Shown piece by piece: positions 18,991 through 28,895 of a DNA stretch of 64,000 bases; position 1 is the stretch's first letter; every line of letters starts with the position of its first letter. Location: assembly GCF_030929505.1 (NCBI RefSeq), contig NZ_JAVFVV010000005.1:186001-250000 (forward strand), read 5' to 3'. Both the position numbers and the translations under genes were made by a program. Source of the DNA: Mesorhizobium sp. LHD-90. Lineage in GTDB: Bacteria; Pseudomonadota; Alphaproteobacteria; Rhizobiales; Rhizobiaceae. The notes beneath the pieces are model-generated. The model did no database searches. It saw only the letters and a program-made list of their open reading frames with translations, and was not told the DNA's origin.

Positions 18991-19508
18991 TCTCCTTGGG
19001 TGCAGAATTCAGAAAAGGTGCGGATGCCTCACCACGCCGGCTTTCGCCGGAGCCGTCTATAGAGCCTGCGCCACGAAACGAAGGCAGCAGTGATGCTGGT
19101 TCCCGTAGCCTTGATCCGACAGGGTATGGGGCGGGCTATGTTCCGTGGCGGGAGCCGGCTATCCCGCTCCGGCTGATAGTCGATTTTTTTCTCACTTTGG
19201 AACGTATCATCTCGGAGAGACGACTTCAATGTTCGAGGCCGCGAAACCGGAAATCTGACCCGCGACGAATTCGACCGCCCTGCGGCCGGAAGAAGCGAGC
19301 CTGCAAAAGGCTTTCCCGCCCGATGCCATAGCGGGCTCCTCCAGCATCGCGCAGCAGCGTGCCTCGGTTTCGGCTGGCGGGATGTCGCCAATTCACCATG
19401 CTCCGCGGCCGCGATGCACGACCCGCAGAAGCTCTCTATCAGGTCACCTATCGGGCCACGCAAAGAGTGGCGCCGGTCGAGTTCGTGGCATTTCGGTGGC
19501 ATCTACCA
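18991..19508. other. Intergenic region with no convincing gene
   Basis: About 520 bp between the aldehyde dehydrogenase start and the terminator of tRNA-Gly. Short open frames on both strands lack recognisable domains or good starts and look like chance frames. The left part must hold the promoter of the aldehyde dehydrogenase. I see no integrase, repeat or RNA structure in it. Confidence 0.5.
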
Positions 19509-19541
19509 CAAAAAGCAAAGGCGGCGACCCGAAGGTCGCCG
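19509..19541 (-). terminator. Rho-independent terminator of tRNA-Gly
   Basis: Read on the minus strand, an 8-bp stem (CGGCGACC and GGTCGCCG) closes a TTCG tetraloop and is followed by CCTTTGCTTTTTG. It lies about 30 bp downstream of the tRNA 3' end, where a terminator is expected. Confidence 0.75.
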
Positions 19542-19570
19542 TGCCAAGCCTTTGATATTTCCTGGAAATT

Positions 19571-19645
19571 TGGAGCGGGCGAAGGGATTCGAACCCTCGA
19601 CCCCAACCTTGGCAAGGTTGTGCTCTACCCCTGAGCTACACCCGC
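19571..19645 (-). tRNA. tRNA-Gly (anticodon GCC)
   Basis: A 75-nt cloverleaf on the minus strand including an encoded CCA. The acceptor stem pairs GCGGGTG with CGCCCGC, with one G-T pair. The D-arm has TAGCTCAGGGGTAGAGCA. The anticodon loop reads CTTGCCAAG with anticodon GCC, which reads GGC (and GGT) glycine codons. The T-arm has GGGTTCGAATCCC. It is a single tRNA, followed by its own terminator. Confidence 0.97.
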
Positions 19646-19884
19646 TCGCGCGGCGCAGGCGCCGCAAGCCGCGCCTATATGGCCGAAGAGGCGCGCGATT
19701 GCAACGGGAAAAAACGCGAAGGCGAAAGGTTCGCATTTTACGCGGCCGGCCGCTCGTCGACGTGCGCCCGTTGCTGCAATCCGGGCTGGAGCAATATCTG
19801 GTCCGGTCGGGCATCGCTGCAGCCTTGTGTCCCCGCCTCGCTTTGGCCATAAGACGCAGCACATTCCGGAAACGACAGCCGCCA

Positions 19885-20385
19885 ATGCCCAAGACCCCTG
19901 ACGAGCTTTTTGCCTTCCTGGATTCGCTGGGGATCTCGGTCGCCACGAAAAAGCATCCGCCGCTGTACACGGTCGCGGATTCGCAGGCGCTGCGCGGCGA
20001 GATCGCCGGTGGGCACACCAAGAACCTGTTCCTCAAGGACAAGAAGGACAATTTTTTCCTGGTGACGGTCGACGAGGAGGCTACGGTCGATCTGAAACAG
20101 ATCCATCATCTGATCGGCGCGGCCGGCCGCGTCTCCTTCGGCAAGCCCGAAGCGCTGATGGAACTCCTCGGCGTCGCGCCGGGCGCGGTAACGGTGTTCG
20201 GACTGATCAACGACACACAGCACAAGGTCCGGCTGGTCCTCGACGAAAGCCTGATGCGGAACACGACCGTCAACGGTCACCCGCTGACCAACGAGGCGAC
20301 GACCTCGATCGCCAGTGCCGACCTGCTGCGCTTCGTCCGCGCCACCGGACACGAGCCAGCCATCTTGAAAGTGACGGAAGGATAG
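19885..20385 (+). CDS. proX: Prolyl-tRNA editing protein (YbaK/ProX deacylase family)
   Basis: A 166-residue free-standing relative of the ProRS editing domain. It begins MPKTPDELFAFLDSLGIS and shows KHPPLYTVADSQALRGEIAG, the family lysine in GGHTKNLFLKDKKDNFFLV, and VSFGKPEALMELLGVAPGAV with VRLVLDESLM. The protein clears mischarged alanyl-tRNA(Pro) (or related errors) in trans. The ATG at 19885 gives the typical N-terminus; the frame is open further left but there overlaps the tRNA gene on the other strand. Confidence 0.92.
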   Translation: MPKTPDELFAFLDSLGISVATKKHPPLYTVADSQALRGEIAGGHTKNLFLKDKKDNFFLVTVDEEATVDLKQIHHLIGAAGRVSFGKPEALMELLGVAPGAVTVFGLINDTQHKVRLVLDESLMRNTTVNGHPLTNEATTSIASADLLRFVRATGHEPAILKVTEG

Positions 20386-20519
20386 CCACATGCTGGGCGG
20401 ACCGGGCATGGAACGGACGCAAAGGCGGCGCGGGCCAAGCGGCGACAAAGAGAGCATCGAGGGAAGCCGCTTCGCGTTGCTGCCGGATCGGTGACTTAGC
20501 GGCGGATGAAGGGCTGGAC

Positions 20520-21494
20520 ATGAGCAAACAGGACAATCCCTACGCGGGCTCGACAGGTTCGTATGCGACCAGCGTCGAGTTCGGTGCGTCGCAAGGCGGC
20601 AACGGCGCGGCGGCATCCGATGCGGCGCCTGCCTACAAGGATACCACCACGGCAGGTTTTGCTGCCGACGTCATCCAGGAATCGCGAAAACAGCCGGTGC
20701 TCGTCGATTTCTGGGCGCCATGGTGCGGCCCCTGCAAACAGTTGGCGCCAGCGCTGGAGAAGGTGGTCCGGGCCTCCGGCGGCAAGGTCAAGCTGGTCAA
20801 GATGAATATCGACGACCATCCCTCGATTGCCGGGCAACTTGGCATCCAGTCGATCCCGGCGGTCATAGCCTTCAAGAACGGACAGCCGGTCGACGGTTTC
20901 ATGGGCGCCGTTCCGGAAAGCCAGATCCGCGAGTTCATCGACCGCGTCGCCGGCAAGGGTGCGGGTCCGCAACTCGCCGAGGCGCTTGCGGCCGCCAAAC
21001 AGGCGCGCGAGGCCGGCGACCTGCAGGCAGCGGCCGGCCTGTTCGACGCTGTGCTCGCCGAGCAGCCCGACAATGCCGATGCCATCGGCGGGCTGGCCGA
21101 CGTGCTGCTGGAGGCCGGCGACCGCGCCGCCGCCGATGAACTGCTGGCGAGCGTGCCGGAGGACAAGAAGGACGCGCCGGCCATCGCCGCCGTGCGGGCC
21201 AGGATCGCGCTTGCCGACAAGGTCGCCGAATTGGGCGACCAGGCCGAGCTTGAGCGCCGCCTGGCCGCCGATCCGAAGGACCATCAGGCGCGTTTCGACC
21301 TCGCCATGATCCAGAATGCGCTCGGCCAGCGTACAGAGGCCGCCGACAATCTCTTGGCGATCGTCAAGGCCGATCGCACGTGGAAGGATGACGGCGCCCG
21401 CGCGCAACTGCTCCAGTTGTTCGAGGCTTGGGGTATGATGGACGAGGTGACGCTGGCCACCCGCCGCAAGCTCTCGTCGATCCTGTTTTCCTGA
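20520..21494 (+). CDS. cnoX: Thioredoxin-TPR chaperedoxin (CnoX/YbbN type)
   Basis: A 324-residue cytoplasmic protein. Residues about 40-150 are a thioredoxin domain with an intact active site, WAPWCGPCKQ, with cysteines at 69 and 72. Residues about 155-300 are TPR-like helices (AAKQAREAGDLQAAAGLFDAV; ADVLLEAGDRAAADELL). This is the CnoX/YbbN architecture, a holdase that protects proteins during oxidative stress. E. coli CnoX has lost the first cysteine, so the full CGPC here predicts retained redox activity. It lies upstream of the Lon-domain and Trm112-like genes and probably forms a small operon with them. Confidence 0.9.
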   Translation: MSKQDNPYAGSTGSYATSVEFGASQGGNGAAASDAAPAYKDTTTAGFAADVIQESRKQPVLVDFWAPWCGPCKQLAPALEKVVRASGGKVKLVKMNIDDHPSIAGQLGIQSIPAVIAFKNGQPVDGFMGAVPESQIREFIDRVAGKGAGPQLAEALAAAKQAREAGDLQAAAGLFDAVLAEQPDNADAIGGLADVLLEAGDRAAADELLASVPEDKKDAPAIAAVRARIALADKVAELGDQAELERRLAADPKDHQARFDLAMIQNALGQRTEAADNLLAIVKADRTWKDDGARAQLLQLFEAWGMMDEVTLATRRKLSSILFS

Positions 21495-21569
21495 CCGGGA
21501 GGACGGTCGGGCTTGCACAATGGGGCCGCTGCTCCAGATACCGGAGCAGCACCCGCAACGGAGGAATGG

Positions 21570-22241
21570 ATGCAGGCGGGAAACGCCCATTACCGGCTTG
21601 CCTCGGATCTTCCCTCGATCATTCCGGTTTTTCCTCTGCCCGAGGCGCTGCTGCTGCCGGGCGGACGGATGCCGCTCAACATCTTCGAACCGCGCTACCT
21701 GCAACTGGTCGACGACGCGATGCGCGGCGACCGTGTCGTCGGCATGATGCAGCCGGCTCTCGACGGCTCGAAACGGCACGACGACGAGCCGGAACTGTGT
21801 GAAGTGGGCTGCATGGGGCGCATCATCTCGCTGTCTGAGACAGGCGACGGCCGCTATCTGATCTCGCTGCAAGGCATTTGCCGCTATCGTATCCTGCAGG
21901 AGCTGACGGTCAGGACGCCCTTCCGGCAGTGCCGGATCGCGCCATTCGTAGGCGATCTCGAGGAGGATCGCGGGGCTGGCGAGGTCAACCGACCGGCCTT
22001 GCTGAAGGCGTTTCGCGCCTATCTTCAGGCGAACGACCTGGAGGCGGACTGGGAAAGCGTCAGCCGCGCCGACAACACGATGCTGGTCAACGCCCTGTCG
22101 ATGATGGCGCCATACGGGGCGGCCGAGAAACAGGCGCTGCTGGAGGCACCGGACCTGAAGACTCGCGCCGACACGCTGATCGCCATCACCGAGATGACGC
22201 TGGCGCGCGACAACGACGAGTTCGGCTCCAGCCTGCAATGA
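21570..22241 (+). CDS. LON peptidase substrate-binding domain protein
   Basis: A 223-residue protein with only the N-terminal (LAN) domain of Lon protease: IIPVFPLPEALLLPGGRMPL then NIFEPRYLQLVDDAM, GCMGRIISLSETGDGRYLIS and GICRYRILQEL. No AAA+ or protease domain follows. The start at 21570 has GGAGGA four bases upstream and gives the usual N-terminus (MQAGNAHYR); an ATG at 21513 is also in frame. Its function is undefined; it is a conserved alphaproteobacterial gene usually found next to a thioredoxin gene, as here. Confidence 0.88.
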   Translation: MQAGNAHYRLASDLPSIIPVFPLPEALLLPGGRMPLNIFEPRYLQLVDDAMRGDRVVGMMQPALDGSKRHDDEPELCEVGCMGRIISLSETGDGRYLISLQGICRYRILQELTVRTPFRQCRIAPFVGDLEEDRGAGEVNRPALLKAFRAYLQANDLEADWESVSRADNTMLVNALSMMAPYGAAEKQALLEAPDLKTRADTLIAITEMTLARDNDEFGSSLQ

Positions 22242-22259
22242 GAACTCCGGTGCGCGCCC

Positions 22260-22493
22260 ATGCGTGACGAAGCCGACCGCAAGACGGTCGATGTCAAACT
22301 CCTTGAGCTGCTGGTCTGTCCGCTGACCAAGGGTCCGCTGACCTTCGACCGGGATAACTGCGAACTCGTCTCACGGGTGGCGAAGCTGGCTTACCCGATT
22401 CGCGACGGTATTCCGGTCATGCTGCCTTCGGAAGCGCGGCCGCTGACCGGCGAGGGTGTGCCTCAGGACAGGCCCGGAACGGCTTCCACATAA
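22260..22493 (+). CDS. Trm112/UPF0434 family small protein
   Basis: A 77-residue protein of the Trm112/YcaR family. [19 protein letters not shown] carries the first cysteine, and [20 protein letters not shown] is the typical C-terminal strand pair. Eukaryotic and archaeal Trm112 activates methyltransferases; the bacterial role is less clear. It follows the Lon-domain gene by 18 bp and is probably co-transcribed. Confidence 0.9.
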   Translation: MRDEADRKTVDVKLLELLVCPLTKGPLTFDRDNCELVSRVAKLAYPIRDGIPVMLPSEARPLTGEGVPQDRPGTAST

Positions 22494-22544
22494 AACCTTC
22501 TGCGTCTGAACCGATACGTCGTGACCTCCGGCACCCGGCGCGCT

Positions 22545-25500
22545 TTATTGAAAATTGCGCCCCTTGGGCATCACGGAGCCCGCCTTGCGGGAAAGGATTT
22601 CCATATCTTCATAGGCTTGGTCCTGCGGACCTATCAGACGGGTCCCACGCGGATGGGAACTCACCTTGCCTTCTCCGATCCGGCGCACGACATCATCCAT
22701 TCTTGCCGTTTCTTTAAATTGAGCCGCCTCTTCGGAAAGGGTGCCCAGCCACGGAGTTAAATCTTCCAAGCTGTCGGCAACGACGTGAATCACGTCTGAT
22801 TCGGATTGCAGCCTGCCCTTCACTCTTACGAAGCGGGCGCCGAGCACGATGGGCCGGAACCGTTGAAAAATTTTCCTCCAGACGATGATGTTGGCTATGC
22901 CCGTCTCATCCTCGACGGTCATGAAGATGACGCCTTTTGCGGATCCGGGACGCTGTCGCACCAGAACGAGACCAGCGACGCAGACATGCGTTCCTGATGC
23001 GATGTGCTTGAGCGCAGCATTGTGCAGGACATGTTCCGCGTCCAGCCGATCGCGCAGAAACGACACCGGATGCGCCTTCAGGGAAAGCGACAAAGTTCTG
23101 TAATCGTGAATGACATGCTCGCCAAGAGGCATGACCGGCAGCGCCGTCGGCGGTTCGGTCTCGCGAAGAGGCAGAACCGGACGCTCGAAAAGCGGCAACC
23201 GCTCCGCCGCGCTGCCAGCATCCAAGGCACGCACCGCCCACAAGGCCTCGCGCCGGTCGATGCCGAGCGAACGGAACGCATCTGCGGCTGCAAGGCGCTC
23301 GATCACGGTCGCCGGCAGGCCGGAACGCAGCCAGAGATCCCGCACGGACTCGTACCCATCACCGCGCCTTTTGACGAGAAGGTCCATATCCTCCTCCGCC
23401 AGCCCCCTGATCTGCCGGAAGCCGAGACGAACGGCGCAACGGCTTCGGATCACCCCCCGCATCTCTTCATGGCGCTCAATGACTTTTGACCGATCGAAAA
23501 CCGCATCTTCAAGCAGGCAGTCCCAAGCGGAAAAGTTCACGTCCACCGGGCATATTTCGACCCCATGCTCGCGCGCATCCCGAACGAGCTGTGCCGGCGC
23601 ATAAAAACCCATCGGTTGGGAGTTGAGGATCGCGGCACAAAAGACATCCGGATAAAAGGTCTTGAACCAGGATGAAGCGTAGACCAAGAGCGCGAAAGAG
23701 GCCGCGTGGCTTTCCGGAAAGCCGTATTCGCCAAAACCTTCGATCTGCTTGAAGCAGCGTTCGGCAAAGTCGCGTTCATATCCGCGAGACACCATGCCTT
23801 CGATCATCCTGTCGCGATAGTTCCCGATGGTTCCCGTGCGCTTGAACGTCGCCATGGCGCGACGCAACTGATCGGCCTCGTCAGGCTCGAACCCTCCCGC
23901 CTCGATGGCAATTTTCATCGCCTGTTCCTGGAACAGGGGTACACCCAGCGTCTTTTCCAGAATCTTGCGCAATTCCGGCTTCGGATACTCCGGCTTCTCC
24001 TTGCCTTGTCTGCGCCGCAGATAGGGATGGACCATGTCGCCCTGGATCGGGCCGGGTCGGACGATCGCAACCTCGATGACCAGATCATAAAATTCGCGCG
24101 GCCTCAGTCTGGGCAGCATCGACATCTGCGCGCGCGATTCGATCTGGAAGACGCCGAGCGTGTCGGCCCGGCAGATCATGTCGTAGACGTGCGAATCTTC
24201 CGCTGGCAGCGTAGCGAGCCGAAGCGGGCGGCCATGATCGTCGCTGACTTGGTATTGGCTTTCAAGCAGAGAAAAGGCCCGGCGCAGACAGGACAGCATT
24301 CCAAGCGCGAGGATATCCACCTTCAGGATTTTTACGGCGTCGAGATCATCCTTATCCCACTCGACCATCTTCCGTTCGGGCATCGCCGTCTTCATGATCG
24401 GCACGATCTCATCAAGACGATCGCGCGTGATAACGAAACCGCCGACATGCTGAGAGAGGTGACGGGGAAAACCCAAAATCTCGTTGGCCCGGGCGATAAC
24501 GTGGCGCGTCACCGGATCGGCCTGATCGAGACCACCCGCCTTCGCTTCCCGTCCGCCTAGCGTCGCGGAAGACCAGCCCCAGATCGATCCCGATAGCGCG
24601 CCGCGCACGTCATCCGACAGACCCATTGCCTTGGCAACCTCACGCAGCGCGGATCGTCCACGATAGGTGACGACGGAAGCAGCGAGAGCGGTCCGTTTGG
24701 AACTGTATTTTTCGTAGATATAAGCAATGACCTCGTCGCGACGATCATGCTCAAAATCGACGTCGATATCAGGCGGCTCACCGCGCTTTTCCGAAATGAA
24801 ACGCTCGAAAAGACAGTCGATGATGTCGGGTCCGACATCCGTAATACCGATACAGTAGCAAATGACGGAGTTGGCCGCGGAGCCACGCCCTTGACAGAGG
24901 ATATTCACGGAACGTGCAAATTTGACGATGTCGTATACGGTCAGAAAATAACGCGCATAATTCAGCTTTTCCACGATATTCAGTTCATGGCGGATGAAAT
25001 CCTTGACGTGTTCGGGGACACCTTTTGGATAACGGTCATTCGCTCCCTCCCAGGTCAACCTTTCGAGCTCGGCTTGCGGTGCAAGGCCGGATGCGGTTGC
25101 TTCGTCGGGATAGTTGTACTCAAGATCCTTGAGGGAAAATTCGAGCGTTTCGCCAAATCGCAGCGTCTCCGTCAATGCTTGCGGATATCGGCGGAAAAGC
25201 CGCGCCATCTCGAAAGGCAACTTCAGATGTCGTTCGGCATTCGCCTGCAGTTCAAGTCCGGCCTCGGAAACCGGCACGTTGAGCCGGATCGCGGTGAGGA
25301 CATCCTGCAAGGGCCGGCGGTTCGCCTTGTGATAGAGGACATTGTTCACCGCCATCAACGGGATAGCTGCGGCCGCAGCCATGGCTCCCGCTTGAGCCAG
25401 CCTGAATTCGTCGTCCCCACAATAGGCCGGTGAAGCGCCAAGCCAGATGGCTCCTTCGAAGCGGTCACGCAGTAGTTTGAGGAACGAAAGTGCGACTTCG

Positions 25501-25916
25501 GGATCGTTTTCGTCATCTGGAAGGACCGCCAGCGACAAATCCTGCCCCCACTCCAGGATGTCGCCCCGATAGAGGACCGAAGCGCCTTTCTCGCTTTCCG
25601 GCCGCAGATTGGCTTCCGTCAGCAGACGGCAAAGATGTCCCCATCCCCTTCTGTTTCGTGGATAGGCGAGGATATCAGGCGTACCGTCGGAAAAGACGAG
25701 TCGGCTGCCGGGATGATAGGCGATCCTGCCAGCTTTCGATTGCTGCCATGCCCGTACAACACCGGCCACCGTATTGCGGTCGGCAAGGCCGATCGCCGCG
25801 AGTCCAAGCCGTTCGGCCGTGACAACCAGTTCTTCTGGCTTCGAGGCACCATGCAAGAAAGAGAAGTTCGACTGAACCGCGAACTCAGCGTAGGCCGGCG
25901 AGGCGATCGCGTTCAT
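22545..25916 (-). CDS. dnaE2: Error-prone DNA polymerase DnaE2 (ImuC)
   Basis: A 1123-residue C-family polymerase. It has an N-terminal PHP domain ([20 protein letters not shown]), the catalytic acidic motif [20 protein letters not shown] around residue 395, [19 protein letters not shown], and C-terminal HhH and OB-fold regions ([20 protein letters not shown]). It lacks the C-terminal clamp- and tau-binding features of the replicative DnaE1, and is the polymerase of the ImuABC translesion mutasome. Its ATG overlaps the imuB stop by 4 bp, so it is translationally coupled and expressed with the SOS operon starting at imuA. Confidence 0.96.
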   Translation of the reverse strand: MNAIASPAYAEFAVQSNFSFLHGASKPEELVVTAERLGLAAIGLADRNTVAGVVRAWQQSKAGRIAYHPGSRLVFSDGTPDILAYPRNRRGWGHLCRLLTEANLRPESEKGASVLYRGDILEWGQDLSLAVLPDDENDPEVALSFLKLLRDRFEGAIWLGASPAYCGDDEFRLAQAGAMAAAAAIPLMAVNNVLYHKANRRPLQDVLTAIRLNVPVSEAGLELQANAERHLKLPFEMARLFRRYPQALTETLRFGETLEFSLKDLEYNYPDEATASGLAPQAELERLTWEGANDRYPKGVPEHVKDFIRHELNIVEKLNYARYFLTVYDIVKFARSVNILCQGRGSAANSVICYCIGITDVGPDIIDCLFERFISEKRGEPPDIDVDFEHDRRDEVIAYIYEKYSSKRTALAASVVTYRGRSALREVAKAMGLSDDVRGALSGSIWGWSSATLGGREAKAGGLDQADPVTRHVIARANEILGFPRHLSQHVGGFVITRDRLDEIVPIMKTAMPERKMVEWDKDDLDAVKILKVDILALGMLSCLRRAFSLLESQYQVSDDHGRPLRLATLPAEDSHVYDMICRADTLGVFQIESRAQMSMLPRLRPREFYDLVIEVAIVRPGPIQGDMVHPYLRRRQGKEKPEYPKPELRKILEKTLGVPLFQEQAMKIAIEAGGFEPDEADQLRRAMATFKRTGTIGNYRDRMIEGMVSRGYERDFAERCFKQIEGFGEYGFPESHAASFALLVYASSWFKTFYPDVFCAAILNSQPMGFYAPAQLVRDAREHGVEICPVDVNFSAWDCLLEDAVFDRSKVIERHEEMRGVIRSRCAVRLGFRQIRGLAEEDMDLLVKRRGDGYESVRDLWLRSGLPATVIERLAAADAFRSLGIDRREALWAVRALDAGSAAERLPLFERPVLPLRETEPPTALPVMPLGEHVIHDYRTLSLSLKAHPVSFLRDRLDAEHVLHNAALKHIASGTHVCVAGLVLVRQRPGSAKGVIFMTVEDETGIANIIVWRKIFQRFRPIVLGARFVRVKGRLQSESDVIHVVADSLEDLTPWLGTLSEEAAQFKETARMDDVVRRIGEGKVSSHPRGTRLIGPQDQAYEDMEILSRKAGSVMPKGRNFQ

Positions 25917-27511
25917 GGAAAGACGCCCTGCATGAACCAGCGTGGAGATGTGTCGGGCATATCCTCTGAATTCTGTCTATAAATCCAATAACGGCGGCCT
26001 TCTTCGTCCTCGACCCTGAAATAGTCGCGCGCGGCGGCATCCGTTTGGTCACGCCACCATTCCGGAGCGATCCGCTCCGGTCCTTCCGAGCGGACGACGC
26101 GATAGGAGGCACGACGCCATTCAAAACGCATGGATGGCTGTCCCACTGCTGCCTCGAAAGTAACCTCCACCCATTCGGGAGGACTGAAAAGACGAATCGG
26201 GCGATCCTTCGCGACACGCTGCCGGGACGCAGGAACTATCTTTTCAACTGGCTTGGAGCCCTTGGAGAACCTTGTGCAAGGCTCAGAAACCACCGCCCGT
26301 TCAGGAATATGGCTTTCCACCAGATATGGCTGCCGGACAGCCCCATCCCCAAGACGCGCCCGCACACGGTCGGCAAACAGGGCGATATCGGCGGCTGGAT
26401 CCGATAAGCCGCCATCGAAATCAGGCTGCGCCGCGTCAAGACTCGCCACAACCAGCACGCTGAGCCGCACCAGATCGAAGCCGTAACCCGCGTCGATCGC
26501 CATTTCGAGCGCAGTTAGCCTTTCATGAAAGAGTTTCTGTATGAGTTTCGGCTCACGCACCGGCCGTGAGGCCCCGACGGTGATCCGGCTCACCGCGCCA
26601 TCGACCCGAAAAAGACTGAGTTGGAGTCTTTCGGCCCCTTCCCCACGCCGTTCCAGGTCGATCTTCAGCTGGCGTGACAGCAAGGCGACAAGCGCCTCGA
26701 TATCGTCCAGCCTGACAATCGGCTCGGAAAGCGGCCGTTCCGTCGAAAGCGGCGGCACGGGCAGGCGGGGCGAGATCGCCTCCTGCACGCGGCCCAGCGC
26801 CTGGTCGAGCCGCAGCACGACCTCCTTGCCGAACCGACGCACAAGCGGGGCGCGGGGCGCGGACATGATCGCGCCCGAGGTCCGGAGCCCGACGCTTTCA
26901 AGACCGCCGCGGATTTCGGATGGCAACCGCAGCGCCGCAAGCGGCAGCGGCGCCAGCAATTCCTCCTCTTCGCCCGGAGCGACGATCAGATCTCCGCCGA
27001 AGCGCGCCGCCGCCCAGGCAGCACCAGGCGTCGAGGCGAGGCCGGCGCGGATTTCAAAACCCTGATGGAAGAAACGGGAGAGCAGGTCGTCCATCATGCC
27101 GCGCTCACCGCCGAACAGATGCGCACAGCCGGTGATGTCGAGGAAAAGCCCGTCCGTTCCGTCGAGCGCCACCAGCGGCGTGTAGCGGTCGCACCAGTCG
27201 GAGAGCCCTTCCAGCAGGCGCCGATCGGCCTCCGGCTCGGCCTCGACCACCTCGATGTTGGGGTGCATGGCACACGCCTCGCCGACGCCCATGCCGGGTT
27301 TGAGCTTCAATGCCCTAGCCAACGCGTCGAGCGCGGCGACGCGCTGGGTGTTGCTGTCGCGCCGGCTCAGCACCAGCGGCGTCGCCTTGACGCTCCGGGA
27401 ACGCCACGATCTCCCGAAGCGCTGGCGGCGCAGCCTGTCCGTCGGCAAATAGGGAAACCACAACGCCAGTATCCTTTGCGGGCTGGTCGCGTCTTTCCTG
27501 GAATGCATCAT
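25913..27511 (-). CDS. imuB: Y-family polymerase-like protein ImuB
   Basis: A 532-residue DinB-related protein. The N-terminus [15 protein letters not shown] is the ImuB form of the Y-family palm start, without the catalytic aspartate; [20 protein letters not shown] also diverges from the active SxDE motif. The family is regarded as catalytically dead and acts as a hub, recruiting DnaE2 and ImuA to the beta clamp. It is the middle gene of the imuA-imuB-dnaE2 operon. It overlaps imuA by 197 nt in a different frame; the conserved [10 protein letters not shown] at residues 13-22 means the overlap cannot be removed by moving the imuB start. Confidence 0.94.
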   Translation of the reverse strand: MMHSRKDATSPQRILALWFPYLPTDRLRRQRFGRSWRSRSVKATPLVLSRRDSNTQRVAALDALARALKLKPGMGVGEACAMHPNIEVVEAEPEADRRLLEGLSDWCDRYTPLVALDGTDGLFLDITGCAHLFGGERGMMDDLLSRFFHQGFEIRAGLASTPGAAWAAARFGGDLIVAPGEEEELLAPLPLAALRLPSEIRGGLESVGLRTSGAIMSAPRAPLVRRFGKEVVLRLDQALGRVQEAISPRLPVPPLSTERPLSEPIVRLDDIEALVALLSRQLKIDLERRGEGAERLQLSLFRVDGAVSRITVGASRPVREPKLIQKLFHERLTALEMAIDAGYGFDLVRLSVLVVASLDAAQPDFDGGLSDPAADIALFADRVRARLGDGAVRQPYLVESHIPERAVVSEPCTRFSKGSKPVEKIVPASRQRVAKDRPIRLFSPPEWVEVTFEAAVGQPSMRFEWRRASYRVVRSEGPERIAPEWWRDQTDAAARDYFRVEDEEGRRYWIYRQNSEDMPDTSPRWFMQGVFP

Positions 27512-28286
27512 TGTTCCACTCCAGTGTGAATGCGGCGGGGATGGCGGTACGGCTCTTGCTGACGGTGATCTGAAAGGCCGGCGGACCGATCGAGCCGGCG
27601 AGCGGTCCCGCCAGGGTTAAGCGCGTCGCGGCCGGCGCCGGCGCCACCAGCAGGCGGACCGGCGCGGCTGTCGGTTCCGGTTCGCTAGCCGCGCGGACGA
27701 GGAAGAGTGGGCGCCCCGCCAGCAGCGCGCGCCGATGCAGGCGGCGGGTCGCCGTCAGGTCGAGGGCGGGCGAAGAGCCGCGAATTTCGAGCAGGACGGC
27801 AAGGAAGGCGTCGAGGCGCGCCGCTTCCTCGGCGATCCACAGGGCATCGAGTAGCTTGTCCGCCTCGGCGATCAGCAGATTTTCTGGTTGAAGGCCGAAA
27901 CGCGCCGCAAGCCCCGGCGCATAAGGCCTACCCGCCTCGCGAAAGATTTCCGACGTGCCGATCCACAGCAGCGGCGCGGCGGCCTCCGGCGCTGGCAGCA
28001 GGCGAAGCAGCGCCAGCACGAAACCCGCCGCCGCGCCGGCTTCGCGCACCGCGCCGGCGTGCACCTCGATCAGTCCGGCCGATGGGAGGCCGCCGCTCAG
28101 TGCGGCGTCGAGGCGCTCCACGCCCGTGCGCAGCACGGCCGGGCCGGAGACGCGGCGCGGCGCGATACCGGTCACCTCTTGCGTTTCATCGAAACGCTCG
28201 GCCAGCCGGCCTTCTATCTTCGCGATTTTATGACGCAGGTCGCGCACGACATCCCGCGCCACGGCCATAGACGCCATGACGGTCAT
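27315..28286 (-). CDS. imuA: RecA/SulA-like mutasome protein ImuA
   Basis: About 323 residues of the ImuA family, distantly related to RecA. GVERLDAALSGGLPSAGLIE is the conserved family segment, followed by LWIGTSEIFREAGRPYAPGL and the RRALLAGRPLFLVRAASE region. The frame is open up to 28352, but the LexA box at 28300-28314 lies inside that extension, so the true start should be 28286 or one of the in-frame ATGs at 28277 and 28268. None has a strong ribosome site. The last ~65 residues overlap imuB and look less conserved. First gene of the SOS-controlled translesion operon. Confidence 0.9.
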   Translation of the reverse strand: MTVMASMAVARDVVRDLRHKIAKIEGRLAERFDETQEVTGIAPRRVSGPAVLRTGVERLDAALSGGLPSAGLIEVHAGAVREAGAAAGFVLALLRLLPAPEAAAPLLWIGTSEIFREAGRPYAPGLAARFGLQPENLLIAEADKLLDALWIAEEAARLDAFLAVLLEIRGSSPALDLTATRRLHRRALLAGRPLFLVRAASEPEPTAAPVRLLVAPAPAATRLTLAGPLAGSIGPPAFQITVSKSRTAIPAAFTLEWNNDAFQERRDQPAKDTGVVVSLFADGQAAPPALREIVAFPERQGDAAGAEPARQQHPARRRARRVG

Positions 28287-28299
28287 CCGATCGGAGAAT

Positions 28300-28314
28300 G
28301 TTCCTGTTATGTTC
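28300..28314. promoter_or_regulatory. LexA (SOS) box
   Basis: GTTC-CTGTTAT-GTTC is an exact match to the alphaproteobacterial LexA operator GTTC-N7-GTTC. It lies 14 bp ahead of the most likely imuA start and about 145 bp ahead of the divergent metallopeptidase gene. It predicts DNA-damage induction of imuA-imuB-dnaE2. Confidence 0.9.
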
Positions 28315-28459
28315 ATATAGATTCCAGAGCCCACCCGAAGAGTCAAGCGCATCCGGTCAAGAATTTATTCCTCTGGCGTGTACATTTCCCGCTTGTCCAC
28401 GCAAGGCCCTCGAAACCAGCGGTCCAAAAGGCTATATGCGCCGGGAAAAAGGATGAGGA

Positions 28460-28882
28460 ATGGCCCGCATCTATCAGACCCGCGCCTGGCACGACCAGCT
28501 TTCGCCGTCGATCGAGGAATTCGAGCTGATGGCGCTGGAGGCCTATGCCCACCTGCCGGAGGATTTCCGCAAGCTGACCGGCGAGGTGGTCATCCAGATC
28601 GCCGAGTTCCCGACCGACGAGATCATGGACGATTTGTCGCTGGAGACGCCCTTCGACCTGCTCGGCCTGTTCGAGGGGCGCGGCATCGCCGAACGCTGGA
28701 ACCCGGCGACCGGCGAGGGGCCGAACCGCGTCACCCTCTATCGCCGCGCCATCCTCGACTACTGGGCCGAGAACGAGGAGACGCTGGGCTCGATCGTCAA
28801 CCACGTGCTGATCCACGAGATCGGCCACCATTTCGGCCTCTCCGACGACGACATGGAAAAGATCGAGGAGGGCGTCGAGTAG
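28460..28882 (+). CDS. Small zincin-type metallopeptidase-fold protein
   Basis: A 140-residue cytoplasmic protein of the Zincin_1 family (PF06262). The zinc motif is HEIGHHFGLSDDDME near residues 117-131, an HExxHxxG form with a trailing acidic residue. Upstream is LEAYAHLPEDFRKLTGEVVI and ADFPTDE-like text (AEFPTDEIMDDL). No signal peptide is visible. It is a widely conserved alphaproteobacterial protein with no firmly assigned substrate. It is divergent from imuA, so its promoter lies close to the LexA box. Confidence 0.88.
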   Translation: MARIYQTRAWHDQLSPSIEEFELMALEAYAHLPEDFRKLTGEVVIQIAEFPTDEIMDDLSLETPFDLLGLFEGRGIAERWNPATGEGPNRVTLYRRAILDYWAENEETLGSIVNHVLIHEIGHHFGLSDDDMEKIEEGVE

Positions 28883-28895
28883 TAGCCCCTGTCGT

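Noticed and set aside
19029-19502. 157-codon minus-strand frame in the gap before tRNA-Gly, and a possible integrase remnant there
   Set aside because: No integrase or other motif could be recognised and there is no duplicated tRNA end, so there is no support for a gene or an att site.
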